From Planctomycetota bacterium (lineage in GTDB: Bacteria; Planctomycetota; UBA8742; UBA2392): a DNA stretch of 64,000 nt. Below the pieces are notes generated by a model. The model made no database searches. It worked only from the letters and a program-made list of their open reading frames with translations, and was not told the origin of the DNA. The stretch's first letter is position 1, and every line of letters starts with the position of its first letter. Shown here piece after piece: positions 1-7,677 of the stretch. A program made the translations under genes and the position numbers. The stretch spans positions 1 to 64,000 of the forward strand of contig JAJVIO010000012.1 in assembly GCA_022071975.1 (NCBI GenBank), written 5' to 3'.

Positions 1-306
1 CTAGGTCGATTCGGCAGCAAGGACGACCTGGATCTCGACTCGAACCGCCGCCTCAGCTTCCTGGCCAGCTTCCTCGATGATGAGGATGTCCGCAATCGCA
101 ACGACGACGTAACCCAGTGCGATCCGGTCCTGCGATGGGGAACCATCAGTATCCGGGACTTCGCCGCCAGTCGCATCGGAGAACTGCTGAAGGTGGAACC
201 GCAGCCTGATCCCGAGTGGGACAAGGAAACCTGGTCTGCCCACCACGGACGTGTTTCCGAGGCCCTGGCGAAGTTGGGAATCACGGCCATGTCAAAGCAG
301 CGCTGA
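1..306 (+). CDS. C-terminal fragment of a hypothetical protein
   Basis: The frame is open from the first base to a TGA at 304-306, giving the last 101 residues of a gene that begins outside the window. The segment starts with LGRFGSKDDL, which resembles the LLGRFGDARAL stretch of the HEAT-like lipoprotein at 9419-10753, so the missing part may contain helical repeats. It is acidic and ends in ITAMSKQR. No catalytic motif is visible. Coding is supported by the uninterrupted frame and by its ending before the next gene; function is unknown. Confidence 0.55.
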   Translation, partial: LGRFGSKDDLDLDSNRRLSFLASFLDDEDVRNRNDDVTQCDPVLRWGTISIRDFAASRIGELLKVEPQPDPEWDKETWSAHHGRVSEALAKLGITAMSKQR

Positions 307-449
307 ACCCTGATTCTGAATCGCCCCGTGCTGAACTCCGGGTGCGCTTAAGTTCCGCCTGCCGGCGCGGGAGGGGGAGATTTTGGAGTTTTCCGGAACT
401 CATGACTTCTGCGTGCGTCATAGACGTGCGCCCAGGAAACGAGGTTGTG

Positions 450-1832
450 ATGCAGCGTTTACTGTTCATAGTTCCGGCCATAGTTCTGCTTGTCGGCCTG
501 GCCTTTGGCGGGGCCTACTTTGTGTACGACGCGGGCAACGGCCCGGCGCCTGTTGTTGCGGCGCCCGAGCTTGAGGCCGAGCCGCTGACGGCCGAGCTGG
601 CCGGGAACAAGCCACTGGAAGCAGCGCCGGCCGACAAGCCTGCACCTGGGCCCGTACCTGAACAGGAAGCCGCCGCGCCGGAACCCAAGCCCGAACCCAC
701 GCCGGACGTCACGCCCGACAAGCCCGCCACAGACCCGCGCATTGATGCCATGCGTGCTGAGCTGGAGAAGGCTTTCGAAAAGGCCGGACTCACAGATGAA
801 GAAAAGAAGATCCGCACCGAGGAAATCACCAAGGCCCTCGAGGCCCTGCAGGCCGAGATGGGCAAGGCCGTCACCATCAAGGGCCGCGTCACCGACTACG
901 CCGGCAATCCCGTCGCCGGCGCCAACATCGTCTGCGCCATGGCTGCCGCGCCCAGCGACGCCAAACGCCGCCGCATGGCCTACGCCGTGCAGACGCTGAG
1001 CTCCAGCGACGAGCAGGGCTACTACACAGCCACCTACATGGGCCTGAAGGAAGGCTCCGTCGAACTCAGCCTGCACGCCCAGGCCGCAAACCTGCTGCCC
1101 AGCCCCACGCAGGCGCTGACCGTCACGGCCGGCGAGACCTACGACAACATCAACTTCACACTGGCCCAGGGCGCGGGCATCACCGGCCGCGTGGTGGACC
1201 AGAACTTCAACCCGGTGGCCAACGCCCGCGTGATGGCCATGCAGGGCGGCAGCATGGACCGGCGCCGCAGCGCCATTCGCTCGTACAGCGCGTTCACGGA
1301 CGCCGACGGCCGCTTCAGCATCGGGGGCATGATCGACGGCAGTTACAGCGTAAACGTGCAGTGCACCGGCTACACACTTCAGGAAAAGGCGCCGACCATC
1401 GACGTGGTAGTGGGCAGCCCCACGCCGCTCACCGCCGACATCGTGCTGAACACGGCCACGGCCGTGAAGTTGAAGCTGACCAGCGCCGACGGCAAGCCTC
1501 ATGGCTACTTCACGGTCAACTTCTTCACGGCCGACGGCAAGTCGAGCCGGGGCGCAGGCATGGCCGACACTGACGGTGTGGCCCTGGTGGTGAACGTTCC
1601 GGAAGACGCCGTGGAGCTGCAGGTGACCATGCGCGGGCACAAGACCTCGGAGCGTGTACGCATCGTTGTGTACACGGGCGCTCACAGCGACGCAGGCGAA
1701 GTCAGGCTGGAATCCGTGGAAGAGCAGGGCAAGTACGACGGCAAAACGCCTCCCCCACCGGGTGACGGGTCGCTGGACGAAGCCAATCGCAAGCTGGCGG
1801 AACTCGAGAAGCTGCGGGGCGGGAAGCGCTAG
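450..1832 (+). CDS. Membrane-anchored protein with two carboxypeptidase-regulatory-like domains
   Basis: 460 residues. A hydrophobic segment at about residues 3-24 acts as signal anchor, followed by a Pro/Ala/Glu-rich linker to about residue 95 and a charged helical stretch. Two CarboxypepD_reg-like beta-sandwich modules follow: GRVTDYAGNPVAGANIV near 140 and GRVVDQNFNPVANARV near 243, each with the usual later G-x-Y-x-V signature. A third, weaker beta-rich segment and a charged C-terminal helix complete the protein. Such modules are usually extracellular and structural or ligand-binding; no enzyme domain is present. ATG 450 was chosen because it begins the signal sequence; the frame continues upstream to 216 without a plausible start. 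The opposite strand carries a long open frame here, which I regard as a GC artefact. Confidence 0.85.
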   Translation: MQRLLFIVPAIVLLVGLAFGGAYFVYDAGNGPAPVVAAPELEAEPLTAELAGNKPLEAAPADKPAPGPVPEQEAAAPEPKPEPTPDVTPDKPATDPRIDAMRAELEKAFEKAGLTDEEKKIRTEEITKALEALQAEMGKAVTIKGRVTDYAGNPVAGANIVCAMAAAPSDAKRRRMAYAVQTLSSSDEQGYYTATYMGLKEGSVELSLHAQAANLLPSPTQALTVTAGETYDNINFTLAQGAGITGRVVDQNFNPVANARVMAMQGGSMDRRRSAIRSYSAFTDADGRFSIGGMIDGSYSVNVQCTGYTLQEKAPTIDVVVGSPTPLTADIVLNTATAVKLKLTSADGKPHGYFTVNFFTADGKSSRGAGMADTDGVALVVNVPEDAVELQVTMRGHKTSERVRIVVYTGAHSDAGEVRLESVEEQGKYDGKTPPPPGDGSLDEANRKLAELEKLRGGKR

Positions 1833-1856
1833 GCAACGCGCCGAGAGAAGACCCTG

Positions 1857-2537
1857 CTATGCACATTGCCAGCCGAACTTGCCTTCCGTCCCTTCATCAT
1901 TGATGAATGCGTACCCGATGCCTGCATCGCCAAAGCTAACGTAGAATGGAACATTCGCAGAGTCCAACTGCAGAAGAAGCCTCCAACCGAAGCTGGAAGG
2001 AAACTCGTCCCCCTGCATAAACCCAGGCGTACCGCCAATGCGATGCCCTTCCAGCGCCTTGTAGTACGCTTCCCTTTCGGACGCCGGCAGTGTGTACCTC
2101 AGATCTTCACTGACAAAATCAGGATCCACACCCCGTTCCAGCTCAGGAATCCACTCCCGGGCCGCGCAGAATTTCTCCGCTCTCCAGTCGTCCTGTTTGA
2201 GCGATGGCCCCTGTGCTTTGGCCACTACGCGCAACGCCGAGTTATCTCCAGGTTGGAGGATAACCGCATTCTCGCCTCCGTCGTATTCATAGGTCCCGTC
2301 CACCCACTCGGGCTCATCACCAGTCATGAACACGTATGCCATTCGAGCTTGAGTTGGACCAAAGACATCCGGGTCGAGTGCAATCTGACAGATGAACTCC
2401 ATCTGCTGCCCCGTCTCAAGGCTGGTCGGCCATTCTGGCTGCTCAAGCCAAACTGGCTGGCCGCCGAACTTTGTAACGAGCTCTTTCACGGGAGCGTCTA
2501 CTGGTACGAACTTCCTGATGAGATCGCGCCTCGGCAT
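1857..2537 (-). CDS. DUF1963 (YwqG-like) family protein
   Basis: 226 residues. The segment KFGGQPVWLEQPEWP followed by GQQMEFICQI and AYVFMTGDE matches the DUF1963/YwqG pattern (a GG-P-W-P motif, then a 'quality of measurement' beta-rich region and a late DSD/DDGG-like segment). The C-terminal part (GYAFINDEGTEGKFGWQCA) fits the family. Family members are cytoplasmic with no firmly assigned reaction. The ATG lies one base after the rpe stop, and AGGAG from the end of rpe serves as its ribosome binding site, so the two are probably translated together. Confidence 0.8.
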   Translation of the reverse strand: MPRRDLIRKFVPVDAPVKELVTKFGGQPVWLEQPEWPTSLETGQQMEFICQIALDPDVFGPTQARMAYVFMTGDEPEWVDGTYEYDGGENAVILQPGDNSALRVVAKAQGPSLKQDDWRAEKFCAAREWIPELERGVDPDFVSEDLRYTLPASEREAYYKALEGHRIGGTPGFMQGDEFPSSFGWRLLLQLDSANVPFYVSFGDAGIGYAFINDEGTEGKFGWQCA

Positions 2538-2538
2538 A

Positions 2539-3177
2539 CTACGCTCCTCGCAGGCTGGCGATGCGCTCGGCGTAGTTGCCGGCGAACACGTAGCTGCCGG
2601 CGACGATCACGTTGGCGCCGGCCTTCACCGCTTCCTTCACGGTTTCGCCGTTGATGCCGCCGTCGATCTCGATGTCCAGCTCCGGCGCGAGTACGCGCGC
2701 GGCCTTCACGGTCTCGAGCACCTTGGGGATGAACTTCTGCCCGCCAAAGCCAGGCCACACGCTCATCACCAGCAGCATGTCGATCTGGCCCAGCCACGGT
2801 TTCACGGCCTCGATGCTGGTGTCCGGGTTGACCACCAGGCCGGGCTTTACCCCATGTTTGCGGATGTCGGCCAGCGTCCGCGTAATCGGCGCGTTGCTTT
2901 CAACGTGGATGGTGAGGTAATCCGCGCCGGCCTTGGCGAACGCTTCGATGTAGCGCTGCGGGTCGGTCATCATCAGGTGGCAGTCGAGCGGCTTGCTCGC
3001 GATCTTCTTGATCGCCCCCACCACCAGCGGGCCGATGGTCAGGTTCGGCACGAAGTGGGCGTCCATCACGTCCACGTGCAGCAGGTCAGCGCCCGCGGCC
3101 TCAACGGCCTTCACGTCACGCTCGATGTTGGCGAAGTCGCAGGATAACAGGGAAGGAGCAATCTTCAGGGAAGGCAT
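2539..3177 (-). CDS. rpe: Ribulose-phosphate 3-epimerase
   Basis: 212 residues, normal family length, complete TIM barrel. It interconverts D-ribulose 5-phosphate and D-xylulose 5-phosphate in the pentose phosphate pathway. Visible signatures are APSLLSCDF at the N-terminus, HVDVMDAHFVPN (metal-binding His and Asp), the MSVWPGFGGQKF loop and DGGIN before the phosphate-binding SYVF region. ATG at 3177 is preceded by CAGGAGAATCC, a good ribosome binding site. It sits downstream of a repeat-flanked four-helix-bundle gene and upstream of the DUF1963 gene, with pgk beyond; the carbon-metabolism genes are neighbours rather than a single tight operon. Confidence 0.97.
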   Translation of the reverse strand: MPSLKIAPSLLSCDFANIERDVKAVEAAGADLLHVDVMDAHFVPNLTIGPLVVGAIKKIASKPLDCHLMMTDPQRYIEAFAKAGADYLTIHVESNAPITRTLADIRKHGVKPGLVVNPDTSIEAVKPWLGQIDMLLVMSVWPGFGGQKFIPKVLETVKAARVLAPELDIEIDGGINGETVKEAVKAGANVIVAGSYVFAGNYAERIASLRGA

Positions 3178-3194
3178 GGATTCTCCTGTACGGC

Positions 3195-3711
3195 GTTCCG
3201 TGTGCCGTGTCCCGAGTCCCGAGTCAACTACGTACGTCTAACCCTGCTTTCGCAGGTAGTTTGTCAGGCCGGACAAAAGCGCCGCCGTGGTGTCCGCCAT
3301 CTGGTAAATCTGCACACGGAGTTGCTCGTCAATGTAACCGGCGTCGAGGGCAACGTAAGTGGTGGACTGCACCTCATAAGCGGAACCCTTGGCGATCTCC
3401 AGGAACCTTGCGAACTCGTTGTCGCCATGGCGTCCGAAGCCCTCGGCAACATTGTTCATGACGGACACAGAAGCGCGGCGAATCTGGTCCTTGAGCCCGA
3501 AGTCGCGAGAGAAGTCGCCCTCGCGACTGGTTTTGTAAACCAGTGAGGTCAGTTCACGAGCTTTCTGCCACGCATGGATGTCCTCAAAGCGTTTGAATGA
3601 AGCCATTGCCGTTCCCTTTCCAGTTCACCAGACAACGTGAAGGGAACAGTGTACTTCACAAACGGAGGTAAGCGGCAGTTGACGCGGGACACGGGACCCG
3701 GCACACGGGAC
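3195..3711. mobile_element. Inverted 7-bp-array element enclosing a four-helix-bundle gene
   Basis: Left array at 3195-3222: four consecutive 7-bp units GTTCCGT, GTGCCGT, GTCCCGA, GTCCCGA, then a decayed unit. Right array at 3684-3711: GCGGGAC, ACGGGAC, CCGGCAC, ACGGGAC, which are inverted copies of the same unit. The only gene between the arrays is the four-helix-bundle gene at 3238-3606. The right array stops one base short of the pgk stop codon. An equivalent arrangement with a different unit occurs at 28603-29131. Mobility is inferred from this recurrent organisation; no transposase is present. Confidence 0.6.
3238..3606 (-). CDS. Four-helix-bundle protein (S23 / 23S rRNA IVS-type)
   Basis: 122 residues, starting MASFKRFEDIHAWQKAREL and containing QIRRASVSVMNNVAEGFGR, the signature of the small four-helix-bundle family first seen in intervening sequences of spirochaete 23S rRNA; related folds occur as accessory proteins of retroelements. 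The biochemical role of the family is not settled. ATG at 3606 is preceded by GGAAAGGGAA. It is clearly paralogous to the gene at 28689-29087: same start, same NNIAEGFGR-type core, same length class. Both genes are bracketed by inverted 7-bp arrays, so the gene is more likely cargo than part of the rpe or pgk transcription units. Confidence 0.9.
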   Translation of the reverse strand: MASFKRFEDIHAWQKARELTSLVYKTSREGDFSRDFGLKDQIRRASVSVMNNVAEGFGRHGDNEFARFLEIAKGSAYEVQSTTYVALDAGYIDEQLRVQIYQMADTTAALLSGLTNYLRKQG

Positions 3712-3712
3712 A

Positions 3713-4912
3713 TTATCCCTTCACCAGCGCTTCGAGCGCCGGCATGGTCTCGCCCTGCAGCAGCGTGAGACTTGCCCCGCCGCCGGTGCTTACGTGGCTC
3801 ATCTTGTCCACCAGGCCGAAGTGCTCCACGGCCGCCGCGCTGTCACCGCCGCCCACCACGCTGAAGGCGCCCTTGCCTGTGGCCTCGGCGATGGCGCGCA
3901 CCACGGCCTGGGTGCCGTTGCTGAAGCGCTCTTTCTCGAACACGCCCATGGGGCCGTTGAACAGGATGGTCCTGGCGCGCTTGACCGCGTCCACGAAGCG
4001 GCGCGAGGTGTGGTCGCCAATGTCGAATGCCGCCTTGCCGTCCGGCACGTCGCCGTTGACTTCCTCGGCGCCCTCGATGTCGATGCCGTCCGCCACCACG
4101 TGGTCCGTGGGCAGGTGCACGATCACGCCCAGTTCGGCCGCGCGGGCGAGGATGGCCTTGCAGTCCTCGATCAGGGTGTCGTCGCACAGGCTGTTGCCGA
4201 TCGCGACGCCCTGCGAAATCAGGAAGGTGTAGGCCATGCCGCCGCCGATGCAGATCTCGTTCACCTTGGGCAGCAGGTTGTTCACCAGCGGGATCTTGTC
4301 GCTGACCTTCGCGCCGCCCAGCACCGCAAGGCACGGGCGCGCGGGGTTGTCCAGCACCTTGGCCATGGCGTCCACTTCGGCCTTCACCAGCAGGCCCGCG
4401 GCACTCGGCAGCAGCTTCGCCGGCCACACCATGCTGGCATCGGCGCGGTGGCAGGTGCCGAAGGCGTCGTTGACGTACACATCGGCCAGCGACGCCAGCT
4501 CGCGCCCGAAGGCCTCAACACCCTTGTTCTCGGCCTTGTGGAAGCGCAGGTTTTCCAGCAGCGCGGCGCGGCCGTTCTCGATGCCGTGGACGCTTTTGCG
4601 CGTGTGTTCGCCGACGCAGTCGGGGATCAGCGGCACCTCGAAGCCCAGCAATTCGCTGAGCCGCTTGGCCACGGGCGCCAGGGAGTACTTTTCTTCAAAG
4701 CCCTTGCCCTCGGGACGGCCGAGGTGGCTGGCGAGGATCACCTGCGCGCCCTTGCCCAGCAGCAGCTTGATGGTGGGAAGTGCCGCGGTGATGCGCTGGT
4801 CGCTGGTGATGGTGGAACCTTCCAGCGGCACGTTGAAGTCCGCGCGCACGAACACGCGCTTGCCCGAAAGGTCGCCCAGCGAATCGATGCCCGGAATCCG
4901 GCTGAAATCCAT
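3713..4912 (-). CDS. pgk: Phosphoglycerate kinase
   Basis: 399 residues, normal length. It transfers phosphate between 1,3-bisphosphoglycerate and ADP in glycolysis. Visible signatures: RVFVRADFNVPLE, SHLGRPEGKG, ENLRFHKAE, NDAFGTCHRADAS in the N-domain; LGGAKVSDKI, NGPMGVFE and the nucleotide-binding VVGGGDSAAAVE and HVSTGGGASL segments in the C-domain. The start at 4912 (MDFSRIPG) was chosen over upstream in-frame ATGs because it is preceded by AAGGGGACTGTT and matches the family N-terminus. The opposite strand holds an equally long open frame, rejected because every conserved kinase motif is on this strand. Confidence 0.98.
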   Translation of the reverse strand: MDFSRIPGIDSLGDLSGKRVFVRADFNVPLEGSTITSDQRITAALPTIKLLLGKGAQVILASHLGRPEGKGFEEKYSLAPVAKRLSELLGFEVPLIPDCVGEHTRKSVHGIENGRAALLENLRFHKAENKGVEAFGRELASLADVYVNDAFGTCHRADASMVWPAKLLPSAAGLLVKAEVDAMAKVLDNPARPCLAVLGGAKVSDKIPLVNNLLPKVNEICIGGGMAYTFLISQGVAIGNSLCDDTLIEDCKAILARAAELGVIVHLPTDHVVADGIDIEGAEEVNGDVPDGKAAFDIGDHTSRRFVDAVKRARTILFNGPMGVFEKERFSNGTQAVVRAIAEATGKGAFSVVGGGDSAAAVEHFGLVDKMSHVSTGGGASLTLLQGETMPALEALVKG

Positions 4913-4999
4913 AACAGTCCCCTTACCCATCCCGGCCGGAGTATAGCCCCCCACCGCGCCCAGACCAGCGCCGTGGAAAGACCACAACAGGCATGTCTG

Positions 5000-5812
5000 T
5001 TGCGACAGCCCGCGCTAGAATCAGTTCCCCATGGCAAAGCTGAAACGGCTGAAGCTGAAACCCCGGGCCCCGACACCGCCGCGCTGGTTGCCTCATGGTC
5101 CACCTGGGATTTTCCTGACATCAATCCGTTCCTGCCGCCCGCACCGCGCAGCGACGCCCCTATCACCGGTCGCTTAATTTTCACGCTTGCTGCACTAGGG
5201 GCGCTTCTCACGTGCCCCTTCATCCTTTTTGTCTTCGCCTTCGGCGAGGAGATGCCGGAATGGGCTGTCGTGTTTGCCCTGCTGATGATGCCCGTTGCGC
5301 TGGCTTCGCTGGTGACTGCCGCTTTCACCTATCCGGCTTGGCGCAAGGAACGCCTGTGGCAAGACGCTCGGATTGTGCCGGCCGTGGTTGGCGAAGTGGA
5401 TGTTGGCATGTTTGGTTCCAGCCCGATCACGCCGCAGGATCAGCGGGTAATGCAGGCAGCCGTCCACCTGGCGGGTGCTGCCGCGCTGCCGTTGGCGGGG
5501 ATCATGATGCTGCTGACCGCTACGCGTTACACGGTGCAGTGGGTTGAACAGGGACAACGCCGCCGCGCTCGCATTTTCCTGGGCTTTGAAGGCACAGGCC
5601 TGCAGGAAGGTCGCGTGCTTTGGCTGCTGGTTCCCAACTGGGGCAAGCCCATGGCGGCCTTGCACGCAGCTTCGTGGAACCCCAAGGTGCACCGCATGCC
5701 GCCCGAGGTGGTAGCCTGGTTCTTCAACGCCTGGCGCGACGCCGCACCGGACGAACGCGATCTGTTGCGAGCCTACAAAGAGGCAGCCAAGGCCAACGAG
5801 AAGAGCGTGTGA
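5000..5812 (+). CDS. Two-helix membrane protein, paralogue of the next gene; start uncertain
   Basis: About 260 residues with the N-terminal motif DFPDINPFLPPAPR, hydrophobic segments near residues 60-80 and 90-110 and a soluble C-terminal domain. The next gene has the matching DFPDPNPYFPPPPR and the same layout, so the two are tandem paralogues. The start is problematic: the only nearby ATG, at 5031, is in a different frame, and comparison with the paralogue places the true N-terminus at about 5030. Either a TTG (5000) is used or one base is missing from the GC run after 5031. Function is unknown; expression with the downstream paralogue is likely given the 11-base gap. Confidence 0.65.
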   Translation: MRQPALESVPHGKAETAEAETPGPDTAALVASWSTWDFPDINPFLPPAPRSDAPITGRLIFTLAALGALLTCPFILFVFAFGEEMPEWAVVFALLMMPVALASLVTAAFTYPAWRKERLWQDARIVPAVVGEVDVGMFGSSPITPQDQRVMQAAVHLAGAAALPLAGIMMLLTATRYTVQWVEQGQRRRARIFLGFEGTGLQEGRVLWLLVPNWGKPMAALHAASWNPKVHRMPPEVVAWFFNAWRDAAPDERDLLRAYKEAAKANEKSV

Positions 5813-5823
5813 GAGACACAGCG

Positions 5824-6609
5824 ATGGATGCAGGCACGCAACAACCCGAGCATTCCAGCGCCCATGGCGACATCCCCGCCGACTGGCCGCTCGGCGACTT
5901 TCCGGATCCGAACCCCTACTTCCCACCGCCGCCGCGGCCCGTGCGTTGGGGTGGTTACTGGGGCGCCTTGTTGGTGGTTGGAGTTGCTGTTGCTTCAGCG
6001 TGGATCGGTTTCACTTTGTTGGATGCCGACGCGATTGCCGAGAGATTTGGCCTGTTGGGCCTGGTGTCGGCGTTGTTCGTAGTGGCAATCCTGCTGGCAA
6101 ACACCCGATCGAAGGCAGCACCGTGGCGCAGGGGCCGGGTGTTACCCGCGCGCGTGTACATCGCCCCTAAAGGACCGCCGGCAAGCCTCGTTTGGCACCT
6201 CTTGGGATTGATTCCGCTCATGGGGATCGTCATGAGCATAGTTTCCGGGTGGATCGCAGGCTCTCGCAACTATGTACACGTAATCTGGGCCCCGAATGGC
6301 GAGCCCGAGGCCGACTGCTTCGAAGCCGACAGGTTTTGGAAGCGCTACCGGGACAGTCTGGACGTCTGGGTCTGTATCACCCCCAAAGGCAAGTTGCTGC
6401 CACTGGAGCAAGTCGCGCCCAGGGCGTTTCAGCGCGTTCCCGTGCCCGACGAAGTCGAACTGTATCTGGATGCGAATACACCGGAACCTCTGCGGCCAAT
6501 TGTCGCGCACCGTAAGCTCGAATTCATGCAGCGCGAGATGCACGAGGCCGCCAAAACCAGCACCAAGCAGTTCAAGAGAGCCTCGCGCTACGAGAAGCGG
6601 CCGGGTTAG
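5824..6609 (+). CDS. Two-helix membrane protein, paralogue of the previous gene
   Basis: 261 residues. The N-terminal cytoplasmic stretch carries DFPDPNPYFPPPPRP, followed by two transmembrane segments (GYWGALLVVGVAVASAWIGF and LVSALFVVAILLA), a basic stretch, a third hydrophobic stretch near residue 130 (LLGLIPLMGIVMSIVSG), and a soluble region with VIWAPNGEPEADCFEADRF. The C-terminus is basic. No enzyme motif is visible. It starts 11 bases after the previous gene and shares its architecture, so the pair probably arose by duplication. Confidence 0.75.
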   Translation: MDAGTQQPEHSSAHGDIPADWPLGDFPDPNPYFPPPPRPVRWGGYWGALLVVGVAVASAWIGFTLLDADAIAERFGLLGLVSALFVVAILLANTRSKAAPWRRGRVLPARVYIAPKGPPASLVWHLLGLIPLMGIVMSIVSGWIAGSRNYVHVIWAPNGEPEADCFEADRFWKRYRDSLDVWVCITPKGKLLPLEQVAPRAFQRVPVPDEVELYLDANTPEPLRPIVAHRKLEFMQREMHEAAKTSTKQFKRASRYEKRPG

Positions 6610-6714
6610 CTCTTCGCCGTTCTGCGAGGGTGGAAGTTGTTTGGCGGTTTGGCGACGGGTGTGTGATTGGGCGTTGGTTTCTTCCAACCTTAGGCGCTAT
6701 CTTCTCGTTTAAGC

Positions 6715-6970
6715 ACCAAGGAAAGGAGACGCTGCACCAGAAGACCAGATTCCGGAGGACGGACTCCCATCCAGATGCGGTACCCCACGACTGCATCTCC
6801 TCCCACCCACGATTCCGCTGTGGACTCCGAAGCTCGGAACCTGGACTGACGCCTGAACAACCGAATGCCGGCACCTTGCTCTCCCGGATCTGCCAATCCA
6901 CCCACGGCATTCTCTCCACGGCGTCTCCTGACCACCTTCCCGGGCCCCTTCATGGGGCCCGCTTCCTTTA
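6715..6970 (+). ncRNA. Candidate structured non-coding RNA
   Basis: Part of a 505-base gap (6610-7114) with no credible protein. Long-range complementarity is present: GGAGACGC at 6725-6732 pairs with GCGTCTCC at 6921-6928, enclosing local helices GATGC/GCATC, TCCGA-AGC-TCGGA, and GAATGCCG (6863-6870) with CGGCATTC (6905-6912). A perfect 8-bp hairpin (CGGGCCCC, loop 6949-6953, GGGGCCCG at 6954-6961) followed by CTTCCTTT could terminate it. The 200-base core is in the size range of 6S RNA but I see no family-defining sequence for 6S, RNase P, tmRNA or SRP RNA. The boundaries are approximate. Confidence 0.35.
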
Positions 6971-6990
6971 AAGCCCTTGGACAACCGGAG

Positions 6991-7067
6991 CCCGGCCTGC
7001 AAAGGCCGGGCAGATTACCCCGGACTCGCGATCAAAACCTGATTCGCCCGGGATTGGCATCCCGGGC
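6991..7067. repeat. Two perfect tetraloop hairpins
   Basis: CCCGGCCT-GCAA-AGGCCGGG at 6991-7010 has a GNRA loop; GCCCGGGAT-TGGC-ATCCCGGGC at 7046-7067 is followed by TTT. With the hairpin at 6941-6961 they form a series of three very stable palindromes. They could be transcription terminators or members of the dispersed palindrome families seen elsewhere in the window. Confidence 0.7.
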
Positions 7068-7114
7068 TTTGGTCCCACCAGACACCGGAAACGATTGTCA
7101 AAGAGCGGTCGCGG

Positions 7115-7606
7115 TTACCCTGCAAGTCGCTGTTGTGCTTCCTTCATGGCGCGGCGGCGGGCGAGGCGCACCTCGATCACCATCACGGCCTTGGCCACCA
7201 GCTTCTCGAAAATCGACGGCGACACTTGCCAGCGCTTGGGTGCCGGCTCTCCGCGGCGCTGCAGCTCGGCGCGGTCGCGGATTTCCAGGCGGTGCAGTTC
7301 CATGGCCTCCTTGGCTGTGGCCAGCACCTCTTCCAGGAACTCGACTTCCGATTGCTCCAGCTCATCGGCCGCGGTTTCCAGCAGGCGCCTGGCGCCCTTG
7401 CGCGCGGGCTTGCGTTGCGGAGTTTCCGGCTGGGGCACGTTCTCGAGCGACTCCGGCCGCGTGCTTTCGCTTCCTCCTTCGCCTGGGCTTCGGAGGACAG
7501 GTGCGGCTCCTGTTTCTTCGGCGGGTCGCTCGTTCTTTCGGCGAAGCTCGGCTTCACGGCGGAGCTTGCGCTCCAGCTTGTTGCGTCGGCGTGAGTTGGC
7601 ACTCAT
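7115..7606 (-). CDS. Basic, helical hypothetical protein
   Basis: 163 residues. It begins MSANSRRRNKLERKLRREAE, has a Pro/Glu-rich disordered middle, and ends in a long charged helix (about residues 75-163) with coiled-coil character. No known domain is recognised. ATG 7606 is supported by CCGGAG eight bases upstream; the frame extends further upstream without another good start. The highly basic N-terminus would suit nucleic-acid or ribosome binding, but that is conjecture. Confidence 0.6.
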   Translation of the reverse strand: MSANSRRRNKLERKLRREAELRRKNERPAEETGAAPVLRSPGEGGSESTRPESLENVPQPETPQRKPARKGARRLLETAADELEQSEVEFLEEVLATAKEAMELHRLEIRDRAELQRRGEPAPKRWQVSPSIFEKLVAKAVMVIEVRLARRRAMKEAQQRLAG

Positions 7607-7677
7607 GTTCGTACTCCGGTTACGGGGGACCATTCCACCCACGCGCAGTGTAATGGTGTGTGCGACACGGAACCGGT

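Noticed and set aside
459-1685. Long minus-strand open frame opposite the first complete gene
   Set aside because: His/Ala/Val-rich product with no domain; the plus strand encodes a signal anchor and two recognisable modules.
3794-5000. Long plus-strand open frame opposite pgk
   Set aside because: All kinase motifs are on the minus strand; the plus-strand product is His/Ala/Gly-rich as expected for a GC-rich shadow. Only its 3' end (after 5000) is a real gene.
6690-6953. Small minus-strand open frame in the gap before 7115
   Set aside because: Arg/Gly-rich composition, no ribosome binding site, and it overlaps extensive RNA-like pairing.
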